A DNA stretch of 64,000 nucleotides from Macrocystis pyrifera (GCA_031763025.1 JASSKH010000020.1:1574756-1638755), one strand, 5' to 3'. Numbered from the stretch's first letter, positions 47,781-57,996 are shown. Numbers and translations: made by a program. Notes: generated by a model from the sequence alone, not told the origin.

Positions 47781-49600
47781 CAGTAATCACGCATATCATG
47801 AGTGTCGGTTAACATGAACACTTTCGCTGGCGCCTGCGGTCAGGGTTCAAGTAGAGGAGGGACGTCACCGTGTCGTCGGGAATCATGATGTTATGGCGGA
47901 TGCACGGGGGAGACCGCAAGTCCTGTGACAAGCGCCAACGTTTTACCATTTTTCACACAGGGCATACCGTGCTTCTTCAAGTGGAGACGATGCCGCTGTT
48001 TCCTGCCCCGACTGCAGATTTAGCTCTGTCCCGTGTCTCTCCTGTCTCCGCTGCTTTGTCCTTCTTTCGACCGGCATCTGCATTACGAGGCAGTATCATT
48101 CGTGTCCTTGTGTTCGAGCATTATTTACTATGTTTATCCGTTCTGAATGCCTCCAACCCCGTCCATGTCCCCATACCTTGTAGTATTTTCGATTGTTTCC
48201 TCATAGTCTAAGGAGCGGGGTCTTGGCGTGGTAGAGATGCACCCTAACCACCGAGCTAACAGCCAACGCTGACGGTTAGCTCGATGGTTAGGGTGTGTCT
48301 CTGTCTATATCTACAAAAACCACAATCCGGGGTTCAAATTTTTCCGACGTCTTTCTCGCCATATTTCCGGTAAGTCATAGAAATCACGGAAGCGCACGCC
48401 TGAAAGGCATGGTACCCACACGCCTGAAAGGCATGGTACACATCTCGAGGCAAGAAGAAGCGCCCTAATATCCCCTGCCCTGTTCGGGGTGGTGCCGACG
48501 ATAGGGATTGAATCCGTTGAGTTATTGCGAAGTCCCGGCTTAACAGCACTGGAGGAAGGAAAAAGTAGTTTGGGAGGGCATGAGCAGGACTGCATGTGTT
48601 GTCTCGAACGCGACCTATCTTGTTAAACTTGCCCAGCGAAGATAAACAATGGTCTCTGGCAGCGAAGAAATCGGGCAGGTGACTCAAAGGTGTTGGAGAA
48701 ATAGCAGAGCAGTACATGAAGCGCTGAATCGTTAAGGCGATTGATAAATGTGGTAAAACGACGAGCGCCTGAAGTACAACATACCAAACATTTCAGACGC
48801 CGTTGGTCTCACGGCCCAGGGGGGGAAGAGAAGAGGCCGCGTTGAAGGAGGCGTAGCAACAGCAGCTAGACAGGCACCCGCCGATACTTGGCACCGGCCG
48901 TTGTTTCTACATAGGTGAGACCCCCGGTGACTACTGCACAATACTGTGATACAGGCCTTGTTCTATTTCTTTTAGTCATGTTTTTAGTTTTTTTCGTCAA
49001 GCCTTATTCACTGCCAAGTCGATGATACCCACCATGCCATTCTGCGTTGTCTGCGTCACCCTACTGCTGTTATATGTGTGTGCTAGCTAGTTTCCCTTCC
49101 TCCCGATTATGTCTGTAGTTTTTGTTATGCATCTGTTTCTGTCCTCTTTGTGTGGGTAGTGTCGTCTCTGACCCACGAACTGGACATGGCACTGCTCGTT
49201 TTTTGTTGTCGTCAGCTCTTTGCCCCGCCCTTTGTCTCTACAATCTGCTTGTTTTTCTGCCCTTCCGGCTGGTCTTCTTGTGATGTCCTTCTGTTGGTCC
49301 ATGAGCTGGACACATCATAGCACTCATCATGCCAGCAGATATCAACCTTGTCATCGGGACTCGGCCTGGGCCCTGAGCGCATGTTTGCTCCGTTTTAACA
49401 TATTTTATGTTCCCCTTATATTATTTTCATAATTCCCTCTTTGTGTCGCCTATTCGTGTTTTCCTTCGTTTGGTTTCCTTTTTATTCGAGTGTAAAGAGA
49501 AGGCCATGTACCGTATGCAATGCTGATGATATTCGTTTTGCAAGTTATACGGGTTGGTTGATATACCACAGCAGGTCGGTATTACCGTTTCCCTTACGGA
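47781..49600. other. Spacer with a tRNA-like fold-back, no secure gene
   Basis: It holds the tRNA-like sequence at 48230-48350 and a 24-bp direct repeat at about 48399-48441 (CACGCCTGAAAGGCATGGTA twice). Open frames here show no known domain. Confidence 0.4.
48228..48350 (+). other. tRNA-promoter-like sequence with inverted A-box copy
   Basis: At 48276-48295 GTTAGCTCGATGGTTAGGGT resembles a tRNA A box, and GGGGTTCAAATTTTTCC (about 48331-48347) resembles a B box about 40 bases on. Just upstream, 48230-48258 is a near-perfect inverted copy of the A-box part (CACCCTAACCACCGAGCTAAC). A normal cloverleaf acceptor stem is not visible, so this is a tRNA relic or SINE head rather than a working tRNA gene. 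Confidence 0.45.
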
Positions 49601-49602
49601 CT

Positions 49603-49707
49603 ATCACGAGGGACCATAGTTAATAGGACCTACGGTACACACAGAAAAATATATATTTACCTTTTTTTACGAACAGCATTTGGTCCTATTTACTATGGTC
49701 CCCCGTA
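49603..49707 (+). mobile_element. 105-bp TIR MITE family, copy 3
   Basis: The left end is GAGGGACCATAGTTAATAGG and the right end is TTTACTATGGTCCCCCGTA. The interior matches copy 2 (ACCTACGGTACACA, TTTACCTTTTTTTACGAACA). Confidence 0.88.
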
Positions 49708-49989
49708 GTATGATTCTGCTGCCGAGCGCACTACTTCGTACCGGCACGCACTTGTTCGTTTTTTCCCATCGACATGTATTTTTGGTACACAGCTTGCTTT
49801 ATGACCACCGGCAGGATTTTCAGGGAAGTGCACTATATAAAAAAAAATGGCATGAAGATCATCCCCGTGTTAACCCTGGTCTGACTAACGACTACGGTGG
49901 GCAAGAAAAAAAACAAGAGACAAACATATCTCCCTGTACATACCTGGTATAAAAAAGCAAAATTATACTCGTTGAGAAACAAAATGGAC

Positions 49990-50165
49990 TAAGCTCGGGG
50001 ATCAGGTCGGGTCAACGCGCCCAAGCGCCAGCGGTAACAGCAGGGTACCGGCAGCCTGCTCTGATGTTGCAACGGGAGCTATCTGCGTGATAAAATTACA
50101 TACCCGAGGTACGACACGAAAGTTGAACGTGGAAGTGTGGTGAGCTATGAAATAGAGCATAATCA
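49990..50165 (+). repeat. Dispersed repeat E, copy 1
   Basis: GGGATCAGGTCGGGTCAACG at the left and CGTGGAAGTGTGGTGAGCTA at the right recur on the minus strand at 54620-54730, where about 60-90 interior bases are missing. Confidence 0.65.
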
Positions 50166-50315
50166 TTGGTTAACAATCGGCCGAAGGATGAAAAAACAAA
50201 TAACAATAGAAACTACGACAATACGAGCTGCCAACCTTTCCAACGGATAGACCTCTCTGAACAGAAAGTAAAGTATTGTTTTCGGATTACTTCCAACGCT
50301 ACTGTAGATGGTCTA

Positions 50316-50406
50316 TACAGGGGTCCATAGTTAACGGGACCAAATTTTGTTAGTCAAAATAGGAAATATATAGGTTTTTATGTACACCATAGGTCCTGTT
50401 AACTAT
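50316..50406 (+). mobile_element. 105-bp TIR MITE family, copy 4 (right end lost)
   Basis: The left end is GGGGTCCATAGTTAACGGGA and the right side stops at GGTCCTGTTAACTAT, where an AT tract joins it directly to the tail of an inverted SINE. Confidence 0.85.
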
Positions 50407-50592
50407 ATATATATGTATTTATTTTTTCTTCATCACTTTACTTTCCAGCCCACTCGCAGGAGGTTTTACCCTCGACGATTTTCTGGACAAGCCGTGGTCA
50501 CAGGTGTCGTCCCTTCTCCCCCCCGGTACGTGCCTTTATTTTTTTGTCGCGCATAGGGTTCAGCATTCCCACTGCTCGTCGATTTTCATCCC
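50407..50592 (-). mobile_element. tRNA-derived SINE, 5'-truncated copy
   Basis: On the minus strand it runs from GATGAAAATCGACGAGCAGT (about 50590) to GGCTGGAAAGTAAAGTGATG and an A-rich tail at about 50410. The tRNA-like head is missing. Confidence 0.85.
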
Positions 50593-50726
50593 CGTAGTAG
50601 TCGCTGCCTCGTAGTAATTGCTGTCAGGTATTTATTTCCACTGAAATGCAAATGATTCCCGATTTGTCGGTACCAGGTGCGTCATATTACAGATATTATC
50701 GTAGAATGGGGACCGGTACTACTATA

Positions 50727-50830
50727 TTACGGAGGACCATAGTAAATAGGACCAAATATTGTTAGTAAAAATAGGTGAATATATATGTTTTATGTATACC
50801 ATAGGTCCTATTAACTATGGACCCCCGTAA
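50727..50830 (-). mobile_element. 105-bp TIR MITE family, copy 5
   Basis: The ends are TTACGGAGGACCATAGTAAA and CTATGGACCCCCGTAA, so the orientation is opposite to copy 2. It is a complete copy. Confidence 0.9.
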
Positions 50831-51374
50831 CATATTATCAATAGGGATGGTACAAAGGATTTCAGAGATGGATTCAAGCTCCAAGTCGACGACGAACAAA
50901 AGGTAAAACCTGGTACTATTTTTAGGCATTTTCGCGTGTCGGCGCTGACCATTAATTCTTCAATTCAAGAATAAACGACGACTGTTCTCCCCGAATATTG
51001 AACCGATTTTGTATTTATTCGGGGACTGGACGCCGACCGCGATCACTTCTTCTGCTCACAGTCAGAAAATCTCTGAAAAAAATATATCGCCGTTCAAAAA
51101 TCACGAAAAGTCGCTGATGTTGGCTTTTTTTTTTTTTTCCTTGAAAACAAGTTTGTTTAGTTTTTCGTTTCACCAGTATCATGTCATGTTTTATCGTATC
51201 TGAGGGTGAACACAACAGAGTCGGTTGTGAACATGATCTGATGTAGGCGTCTTGGTTACTAAAAAACATAAAAAAAATCATGAGGAGTGGGCGTACGGGT
51301 ACAAATCACCAAACACTTGCTAAGTGGTATAATACACCTTAAGGGAAAACAGATCCGAGTGCGAGATTAGTGTT

Positions 51375-51665
51375 AGTCGACGAACGAACATGGATGAGAA
51401 TCGACGTGTAGTGGAAGTGTAGAACCGTACGAGGTATAGGGCACATCTGTGTGAGCGGGTATATTACGGAGGTCCATAGTAAATAGGGCCAAATATTGTC
51501 AGTAAAAATAGGTAAGTATATAGGTTTTTGTGTGTACCGTGGGTTCTATTAACTATGTCGTCCTCCGGAAAAGCAGGAAAGATACCCTACCTAGAAGTAA
51601 ACACAAATCAGGGGGGGCGGGCGGGGACGACACCTCAAGTGACCACGGCCTGTCCTCAACACCGC
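51375..51665 (+). mobile_element. Diverged SINE copy interrupted by a MITE
   Basis: The left part (GAGAATCGACGTGTAGTGGA) and the right part (GGGGACGACACCTCAAGTGA, CCACGGCCTGTCC) match successive parts of the SINE. Between them lies a complete MITE (51464-51567), so the MITE inserted into an existing SINE. Confidence 0.65.
51464..51567 (-). mobile_element. 105-bp TIR MITE family, copy 6 (inside a SINE)
   Basis: The left end is TTACGGAGGTCCATAGTAAA; the right end is CTATTAACTATGTCGTCCTC, slightly eroded. It is flanked by SINE sequence on both sides. Confidence 0.85.
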
Positions 51666-51669
51666 TTAG

Positions 51670-53045
51670 GGCGGACTGCTGTCCAACAAACTTCCCCATA
51701 ATACTACAGCAGTATTTCGTATTGTGACCCAACCTACAGCTGTAGTCAACACATAAATTCCAAGATATTTTTCGCTGAAGAAACCGTGAGTGCAGTTGAC
51801 GCTAAAATGAAATGGTGTGGGGAATAAGTTGGGACTTGGGAAACGGCTGGAAGAGAAGACTATGAGGGATACGAATAATACTGATTTACGGAAGGATATT
51901 CGGTTTAGATAGGAACGGCATCTGCGCTATATTGTCGGAAGGCATGCATAATAATAATAATAGATACCACAACAACCATCTTTCCATCATAAACACGCGA
52001 GGAATTTTCCGCCTCGTTTTCTCTGCAGGCTCCAGCTGCTCATATTCGTACGGTATTATTAATGAGTATTAATAGTGAAGCCATGGTTCTGGTTCGTGTC
52101 AGTTCTGTTTTGTGTCTCGCGATGAATTTTCAGCGAAGTTTTCTGCTCAGTCTCCAGCTACTACGTACGATCAACCACTACATCGCAGTGTCGTACAAGA
52201 CATCGTTGTATTTCGACTCGATCTCGCCGAGTTATCGGCGGAAACTCAAAAACGGCATTTGTAAAACAAAAAATTCGCCACGAAATCATCCTTGCCGTTC
52301 AAGGCGAAAATTGCTGGAGGTTTAGCTGAAGACCCTTGGAGAAGATCGATATTACTTTCATTGCCTACCTCGCCACCCATCACGAGATATTACGAACACA
52401 CGTTTCTATACATAAAACAAGTAATTACGAGAAATGCGGATTCCTCTGCGACATCCCGGTCAATCCAAAAATTAAACCTCATATATGAACCGCATGTGCA
52501 AATAAACGGAGAACAAACCTTTTTTGTTTTTGTTTTTTCATGACAAGTTATTATGGCCGTTTTTGTATTTTTTCGGAGCGTTGTATCAGTCATATCTCTT
52601 CAACAAATGAAAAAAAGGCAAGCCTTCCGTTTGTTGGTTGGGGCATCATCAACACGGTGTCAAAAAAAATCACACCCCAACACGTAATATTGAGCGGGCA
52701 TCGCCGATCAACCACATAATCAGCCTCTCGGCTGGCCCAGCTCATACTCGTAAAGACTAAGCATTACTCGTCACTCCAGTAGACGAAATAACCGAGTCCG
52801 GCTCTCGGCCGATTCACAGGTCGTGTTCCTTCACCAAAATCCAACAAGCAAGGCCTGACAGTCGGCGACACTCTGTTTGGGGGGAAGTTCGATTGGTTTT
52901 CCTTTGTCTTTTTCGGAACTTACGTAATTACTAATATGACGTGAGAATCCCAGATTTTGCGTCTCTTGTGATATACATCTCAAACTTTGTGTCGGGGGCC
53001 ATATACAGGACATTTCTCTTGATAAACGACGAATTAGGTGAATGT
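51670..53045. other. Spacer, no gene seen
   Basis: AT-rich sequence with short open frames and no recognisable motif. Nothing further is named. Confidence 0.4.
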
Positions 53046-53049
53046 GAAA

Positions 53050-53358
53050 ATATGGGGAAGGTGCTTCCTACTAAGCTGTAGGTGTGACAGATCGATCGAT
53101 TACTCAGTCTCACCGACTGCATGCTCGCAGGGACTTCTCTTGCATTTAAAACTGAGTAGCGGAAAGCGCGAGAGGGTGACATAGCTACATTCGATGAAAA
53201 TCGACGAGCAGTGGGAATGCTGAACCCTATGCGCGACAAAAAGTAAAAGGCACGTACCGGGGGCGGGGGCGAGAAGGGACTCCACGTGTAACCACGGCTT
53301 GTCGAGAAAATCCCTGAGGGTAAAGCCTCTTACGAGTTCAGGCTGGAAAGTAAAAGTT
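53050..53358 (+). mobile_element. tRNA-derived SINE, copy with eroded head
   Basis: From CTCAGTCTCACCGACTGCAT onward it matches the full SINE at 57095-57425, including GAAAATCGACGAGCAGTGGG and GGCACGTACCGGGGG. The A tail is replaced by a MITE that begins within 6 bases of the SINE body. Confidence 0.85.
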
Positions 53359-53363
53359 GACTA

Positions 53364-53468
53364 TTACGCGGGTACATAGTTAACAGGACCTATGGTGTAC
53401 ATAAAAACCTATATATTTGCCTTTTTTTACTAACAAAACTTGGTCCCGTTAACTATGGACCCCCGTAA
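53364..53468 (+). mobile_element. 105-bp TIR MITE family, copy 7
   Basis: A complete 105-bp copy: TTACGCGGGTACATAGTTAA at the left and AACTATGGACCCCCGTAA at the right. It abuts the 3' end of a SINE. Confidence 0.9.
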
Positions 53469-54007
53469 CAGAAAAAATATATGTAGTTTGACGAAAAAAA
53501 AACTCGAATTTCGAAGCGTACAACGACGGCAAACGCGCTGCATTCTCAGGAACTTGGGAACACATATATAGCTGTTACATTATATTTGAGCCGTGCTATT
53601 TACAAATGGTCGAAAAATCGTTGGGCTGATGCTACGTCCCTCTTTCGCGAAACTGATAAATCAACCCATCCCCCCCCCCCACCCAGCCAGCCATAGTAGT
53701 GCGTCCCTTTTTTGCGAAAGTATTCCAATGCCAGCCGCCCCCTTCAAAGGTGGAAACCTTATAGAAAAAACAGTCCAACCAGTTTTTGGAACCTCAGCAG
53801 GTGTATACGAGTATTAATAGACGGTTTTTGAGAAAAAGTGTTTTTTGTTGACCGTTATAAACCGGTACACCGAAAAAAAAACGGATAAAACCGAGGAAAA
53901 ACAGTTGTAACCAAAAACCGGTTTTCACCTGGCAGCGCTGGACACGTTCTTTTCATTGACTGATTTCCAAATGAAGAAAACCATCGTGCAGCAGTACGGT
54001 CGTGGTA

Positions 54008-54112
54008 TTACGGGGGACCATAGTAAACAGGACCAAATAATGTCAGTAAGAATAGGTAAATACATAGGTTTTTATATACACCATAGGTCCTATTAACTAT
54101 GGACCCCCGCAA
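54008..54112 (-). mobile_element. 105-bp TIR MITE family, copy 8
   Basis: A complete 105-bp copy: TTACGGGGGACCATAGTAAA at the left and AACTATGGACCCCCGCAA at the right. Confidence 0.9.
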
Positions 54113-54619
54113 TATAGTAAGTGTTTACAACAACCACTAACCCCACACAGATGATGCTCCGCTGACATGTAACTTGTAGAAAAGAACCGTAGTACGAGTA
54201 TGTGATACATAATATTTTTGCACACGAAGTTGTGGAGAGTTGCGTATCGTCCCTTTGATTCGTTCATCTATACAATATCCGATGACAAAGGCGCCCGCTG
54301 CTGCAAGAATCGGTGATCGGAACTTAAGGCTCGTTTTTTCAAGACAAAAAGGAATTTGAGCAAAGAAACGATGCTCAGGGTCGGGTCAACATACATCAAA
54401 ATTATATATGGAGCCTTCCGTAAAAAAAACATACCTGGTACATGGACACCTTTTTTTTTCTGGGAGTCTACAAAATTAATATTAACATTTATGAGTACAA
54501 AAGGAAACATGTACTCGTACATACTTTCACCGAGCATAAATATAGACTACGCGTAGACTACTTCAGTCAGTCGTCAGTCGTCAGTAGTCTAGACTTCTTT
54601 TTTTTTCTTCCGGCGGATT

Positions 54620-54730
54620 GGTAAAAATAAAGCTTAAGCTCACCACACTCCCACGTTCCCAATTTCGTGTCGTGTGTCAATTTAGCCCAGTTGGGCACGT
54701 CGACCCGACCTGACCCCCGAGAGTAGAAGG
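54620..54730 (-). repeat. Dispersed repeat E, copy 2 (internally deleted)
   Basis: On the minus strand it reads GGGGGTCAGGTCGGGTCGAC, then CACGACACGAAATTGGGAAC and GTGGGAGTGTGGTGAGCTT, matching 49990-50165. Confidence 0.65.
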
Positions 54731-55435
54731 TGCGGTGGAGATAGACGGGTATTTCGGTTTGTCGCACTACATGCGAATAGCTGTTCTGCTGTGTTTTTGT
54801 TGATTGACTTGGGGACAAAGTCACACGAACAATGAGCGATAGTACTCACCCAGAAAATATATACAGGGTTCCAGTCAGTGCGTCTTCGCGAGACCCGTAT
54901 ATTATTTCCTGTTCTCCATTTCGTCTCTAACGTGATCACTTGTCCACGCCGCGTAACCGCGTAAAATCTTGACAATTTTGGATGACGGGGTTCCTTAACC
55001 TAAAATCGTCGGATGCCACTCTTGTTTCGAAAAATGACATGTTTGTATACTTGGGCCACATGGGATTATTCATCTGGACGCAATAAGTTCTCTTCTGAAG
55101 AAGTCAATTCTCCGGTGAGGTACCGCTTCAGAAAAGTTTGGATGAACCTCTATCGTAGAACTCCTCAAGTATACAGCAGCACCGTCGTGATGGGTATATA
55201 TTGCATCGTACACCGGTAAAACCGTCTTGTGCACAATGTTTTAAACCTGGAATTCACGTCATCACCCTGTGTGCGGTTGTGGCAGTAGGTACCATACTAT
55301 TACCTCGTTTTCTAGTAGCTCGTGCCCAGTGGTTCGGGATTCACAAAAACTTCACGTTTTGTGACCCAGACATACCGTTCTGTTGAATCATTCGGATTTA
55401 TTTATAACACCCGTTACCGCCTAAAAAGAAAAATG

Positions 55436-55560
55436 TTATAAATTTTGAAATACGTCAGCCGTGAGTTCGACTGATTAAATAGTTGATACTCAACTTTGCA
55501 AGCTGCGTAATACGCCTCGTCTATATTCCATTTTTACCTAATTTTACAAGTATTGTGATA
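55436..55560 (+). repeat. Dispersed repeat B, copy 3
   Basis: TTATAAATTTTGAAATACGT through CTGCGTAATACGCCTCGTCT is nearly identical to 28764-28856, and it extends right with similarity to the 27355 copy. Confidence 0.85.
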
Positions 55561-56765
55561 AACCGAGCGCGCGTGATCTATATGTGATTCCTTGTCAAAG
55601 ATATAGGCCAGCGGGAAAGATTTGCAATCGATTTTCTTGTAATTCTCCCGCGTCATCCGGTTTTCGGTTGTTTGTTCTTGCATAAAGGTTCTCACTTCTA
55701 ATCGCCTACTCACCATACTCACCTCGAACCCCCTTACCTAATTTCAGCCCCCCTATTGATACTATTAATATTTACATCGTAATACGATCTTCCATGTGCC
55801 ATGTGCACGTGGTTTCCGAGTTTGTGATGCTACTCAATGGTTCTTAGAGCTGGAAGTTTTGAAGTTAAAGTGGCACTCACACCTAATAATACTACGTGCA
55901 GATCCTGGACACGGATTCCAGAGCTGCCCTCGATTGCTGCATGTACTAAAGGCAGGTATTGGCCGGCCCAGCTCATAGGGAAAATAATCTGAAACTTTGA
56001 ATAGTAAAAACAAACCTGTTCGGGGCAAGTCTGCGTTCAACATGTTGCTGTCGTGTAGATGGGCACACAGTGGGGTACTCCCCGTGGAAACAAGCCAGCT
56101 TTGCTGCTCTCACCTTCGTGCCGCTCTTCCCTCGGATCGTGTATCATACACCACTCTCACTCGAAATATAGGGAACTTTAGCATAAAATTATTCAGTCTA
56201 AACGGCTCTTACATTTTGGTTCGGAGTGTTAGGCCTTAATTTAGGTGTCAGACTCATCTATGTTTTAGTAATAGACGTTACGAATCGTGACAAGCCGAAT
56301 AACATTGAACCCTTTCAGTATATGCTGCAGTCCTGTCTCGGGGACAAACCTTTAGCACTGACTGCAATACTCATACGGTCAACAACTCCATAGTCTTTCA
56401 ACCCTTGTAGGCCTGCAGCCCCTTTTTAGAGCGCAAAGCACTGAAGTTCTGAACGTAACGTTCTTATTACACCGGGTACCCTACATCATGATTATAAGTC
56501 TGGAAAAGGTCGTACTCTGTATTATGAATAGCATAACCAGCATCACCGCCGGAGAGAATAATACACTCGGCTTTTAATACTGCCATATGGTATATAGAGA
56601 CTACGCTGCCGCGAAATAAAGTTGTGGCGTAGCCTAGCATACATCCCGCAGTTATTGTCAGCGCATTACCACGCACGGCAGCTAACGATGAAGTCCGCGC
56701 GAGCTTGCGTTTTCTCTACAAACGGAGTTGAAGAATCAGCACACACACCGCCGTGGATGTGTGCG

Positions 56766-56855
56766 TTCTTTAGTACCGCAGTCCCGATTTGGGGACAAAC
56801 CAGTCTAATTCCAAGTGATTTTTCCCCAAAACGGGACTGCGGTACTAAAAGGGTT
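56766..56855 (+). repeat. Fold-back repeat (family F), best palindromic copy
   Basis: TTTAGTACCGCAGTCCCG and CGGGACTGCGGTACTAAAA are perfect inverted repeats around a 50-base centre that itself pairs GGGGA with TCCCC. Transcripts would form a stable hairpin. There is no coding capacity. Confidence 0.85.
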
Positions 56856-56868
56856 GTTAAACGGTTCT

Positions 56869-56938
56869 TTCTGCCCGTCGGCATCCAGCACAACCAGCGT
56901 CCGAGCCGATTCTTCAATGCTAGAGAGATAAAGGTTCT
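56869..56938 (+). repeat. Dispersed repeat D, copy 2
   Basis: CGGCATCCAGCACAACCAGC followed by GCCGATTCTTCAATG matches 59037-59103 and the inverse of 6327-6400. It starts 14 bases after fold-back F. Confidence 0.75.
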
Positions 56939-57094
56939 GTGATCACAAAGCTACGCCACAGCAGAGATACGACGTCGCTACGTACCAGGTATGCAGTACG
57001 CACAGCAGTGGGCAATGCAATGCCATCGTAATCACACTATATACGCCTGCTGTAAACACTATCATAAATAATATACAGCACTATACACTGCTAA

Positions 57095-57425
57095 CCGGCG
57101 TCCCCGGTGGCTTGGTAGGTGTCCGCGAGCCTATCAAGTTCAATTTCGTGAGTTCGAGTCTCACCGAGTGCATGCTCGTAGGGACTTTTTCTTGCATAAA
57201 ATTGATTAGCGGAAAGCGCGAGAGCGTGAGTTAGCTGTACATTCGATGAAAATCGACGAGCAGTGGGAATGCTGAACCCTATGTGCGATAAAAACTAAAG
57301 GCACGTACCGGGGGGGAGAAGGGACGACACCTGTGACCATGTCCAGAAGATCGTCGAGGGTAAAACCTCCTACGAGTGGGCTGGAAAGTAAAAGTGATGA
57401 AAAAAAAAAAAAAAAAAAAAAAAAA
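57095..57425 (+). mobile_element. Full-length tRNA-derived SINE with 26-A tail
   Basis: The head has a pol III A box (TGGCTTGGTAGGTG, 57108-57121) and a B box (GAGTTCGAGTCTC, 57150-57162). A perfect T-arm, GTGAG-TTCGAGT-CTCAC, is present, and the two boxes have tRNA spacing. A body of about 230 bases shared with three other copies follows, then 26 A (57400-57425). SINEs are copied by LINE machinery; the A tail suggests a poly-A-priming partner. It sits 38 bases beyond the donor of the unknown exon at 57463-57996. Confidence 0.9.
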
Positions 57426-57462
57426 CTGCTGGATGCAAACACAGCAGATAACACACGCTCAC

Positions 57463-57996
57463 CGCGGACTTTTCCCGGCGTTGTCTATATGGTTCGATGT
57501 TCGACCTCAAGGCCGAGAGGAGGACGCCCCCCGTCTTCGGCTGCGGCCCGATGGAGTACACCTTGTCCTTGTATAGATGCCACTGCCCGTCGTCCTCGAA
57601 GTAGGCACAGACTCGGAGCTCCTGGCAGCCCACCGGGAAAGGAACTTCAGTGTCCTGGGTGAGGCCCATCGGTTCCATGCGGTGGTCCTTCATCAGATAC
57701 CCTGCCACTTCTTCCATCTCCACAGCAGTGTCCACGTTCCTGCCAAGGTCCGCCGATGCGCCCCCGACGCCGGGGCCGGCCCTGATATGCAGGCCCGAGT
57801 AGCAGAAGGTGCGGCGCTTGTGCGCCCTGGTTCTCTTCCTGTCTTCTTGTAGGACCGAGTACGATACGCGGTACGGGCTCTTGTTGGACATGACGATTCG
57901 CGGCGCCGTGCCCCGCTTCCGTTTCAAGTGGAAAGAAGAGCGTGGCGGAAGACTCATGGCACTCTCGGCGGCGCCCTTGCTGCGAGTAGCACCCAT
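57463..57996 (-). CDS. Hypothetical protein, first exon or single-exon gene
   Basis: I do not recognise this protein. From ATG at 57996 a frame of 178 codons reads MGATRSKGAAESAMSLPPRS, then a basic stretch (HLKRKRGTAPR), then an even, non-repetitive sequence with plausible core segments (SPYRVSYSVLQEDRKRT, ELRVCAYFEDDGQWHLYKDK). Codon use is GC-rich at third positions, like the GH81 exons and unlike surrounding repeats. A good donor (GTGAGC) follows codon 178; without splicing the frame runs into the poly-A of the neighbouring SINE. No downstream exon could be fixed. It could be the start of a spliced gene or an orphan retrocopy. Confidence 0.6.

Larger units (their letters stand above)
54113..57090. 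other. Spacer with short repeats, no secure gene
   Basis: It includes repeat E copy 2, repeat B copy 3, the palindromic fold-back F copy 3 and repeat D copy 2. TACCWGGTA palindromes are at 54432 and 56983. No coding region is supported. Confidence 0.4.

Noticed and set aside
47117-47821. Minus-strand open frame of 234 codons, mostly Thr
   Set aside because: It is the translation of the GTA triplet tract; the plus strand gives poly-Val the same way.
49087-49302. Minus-strand frame with CHVQFVGQRRHYPHKEDRNR resembling a retroviral-type zinc knuckle
   Set aside because: The second Cys is absent and no gag, integrase or reverse transcriptase sequence lies nearby.
57095-57170. Functional tRNA gene
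   Set aside because: The boxes and T-arm fit, but there is no complete acceptor stem or clear anticodon arm; the SINE body and poly-A follow directly.
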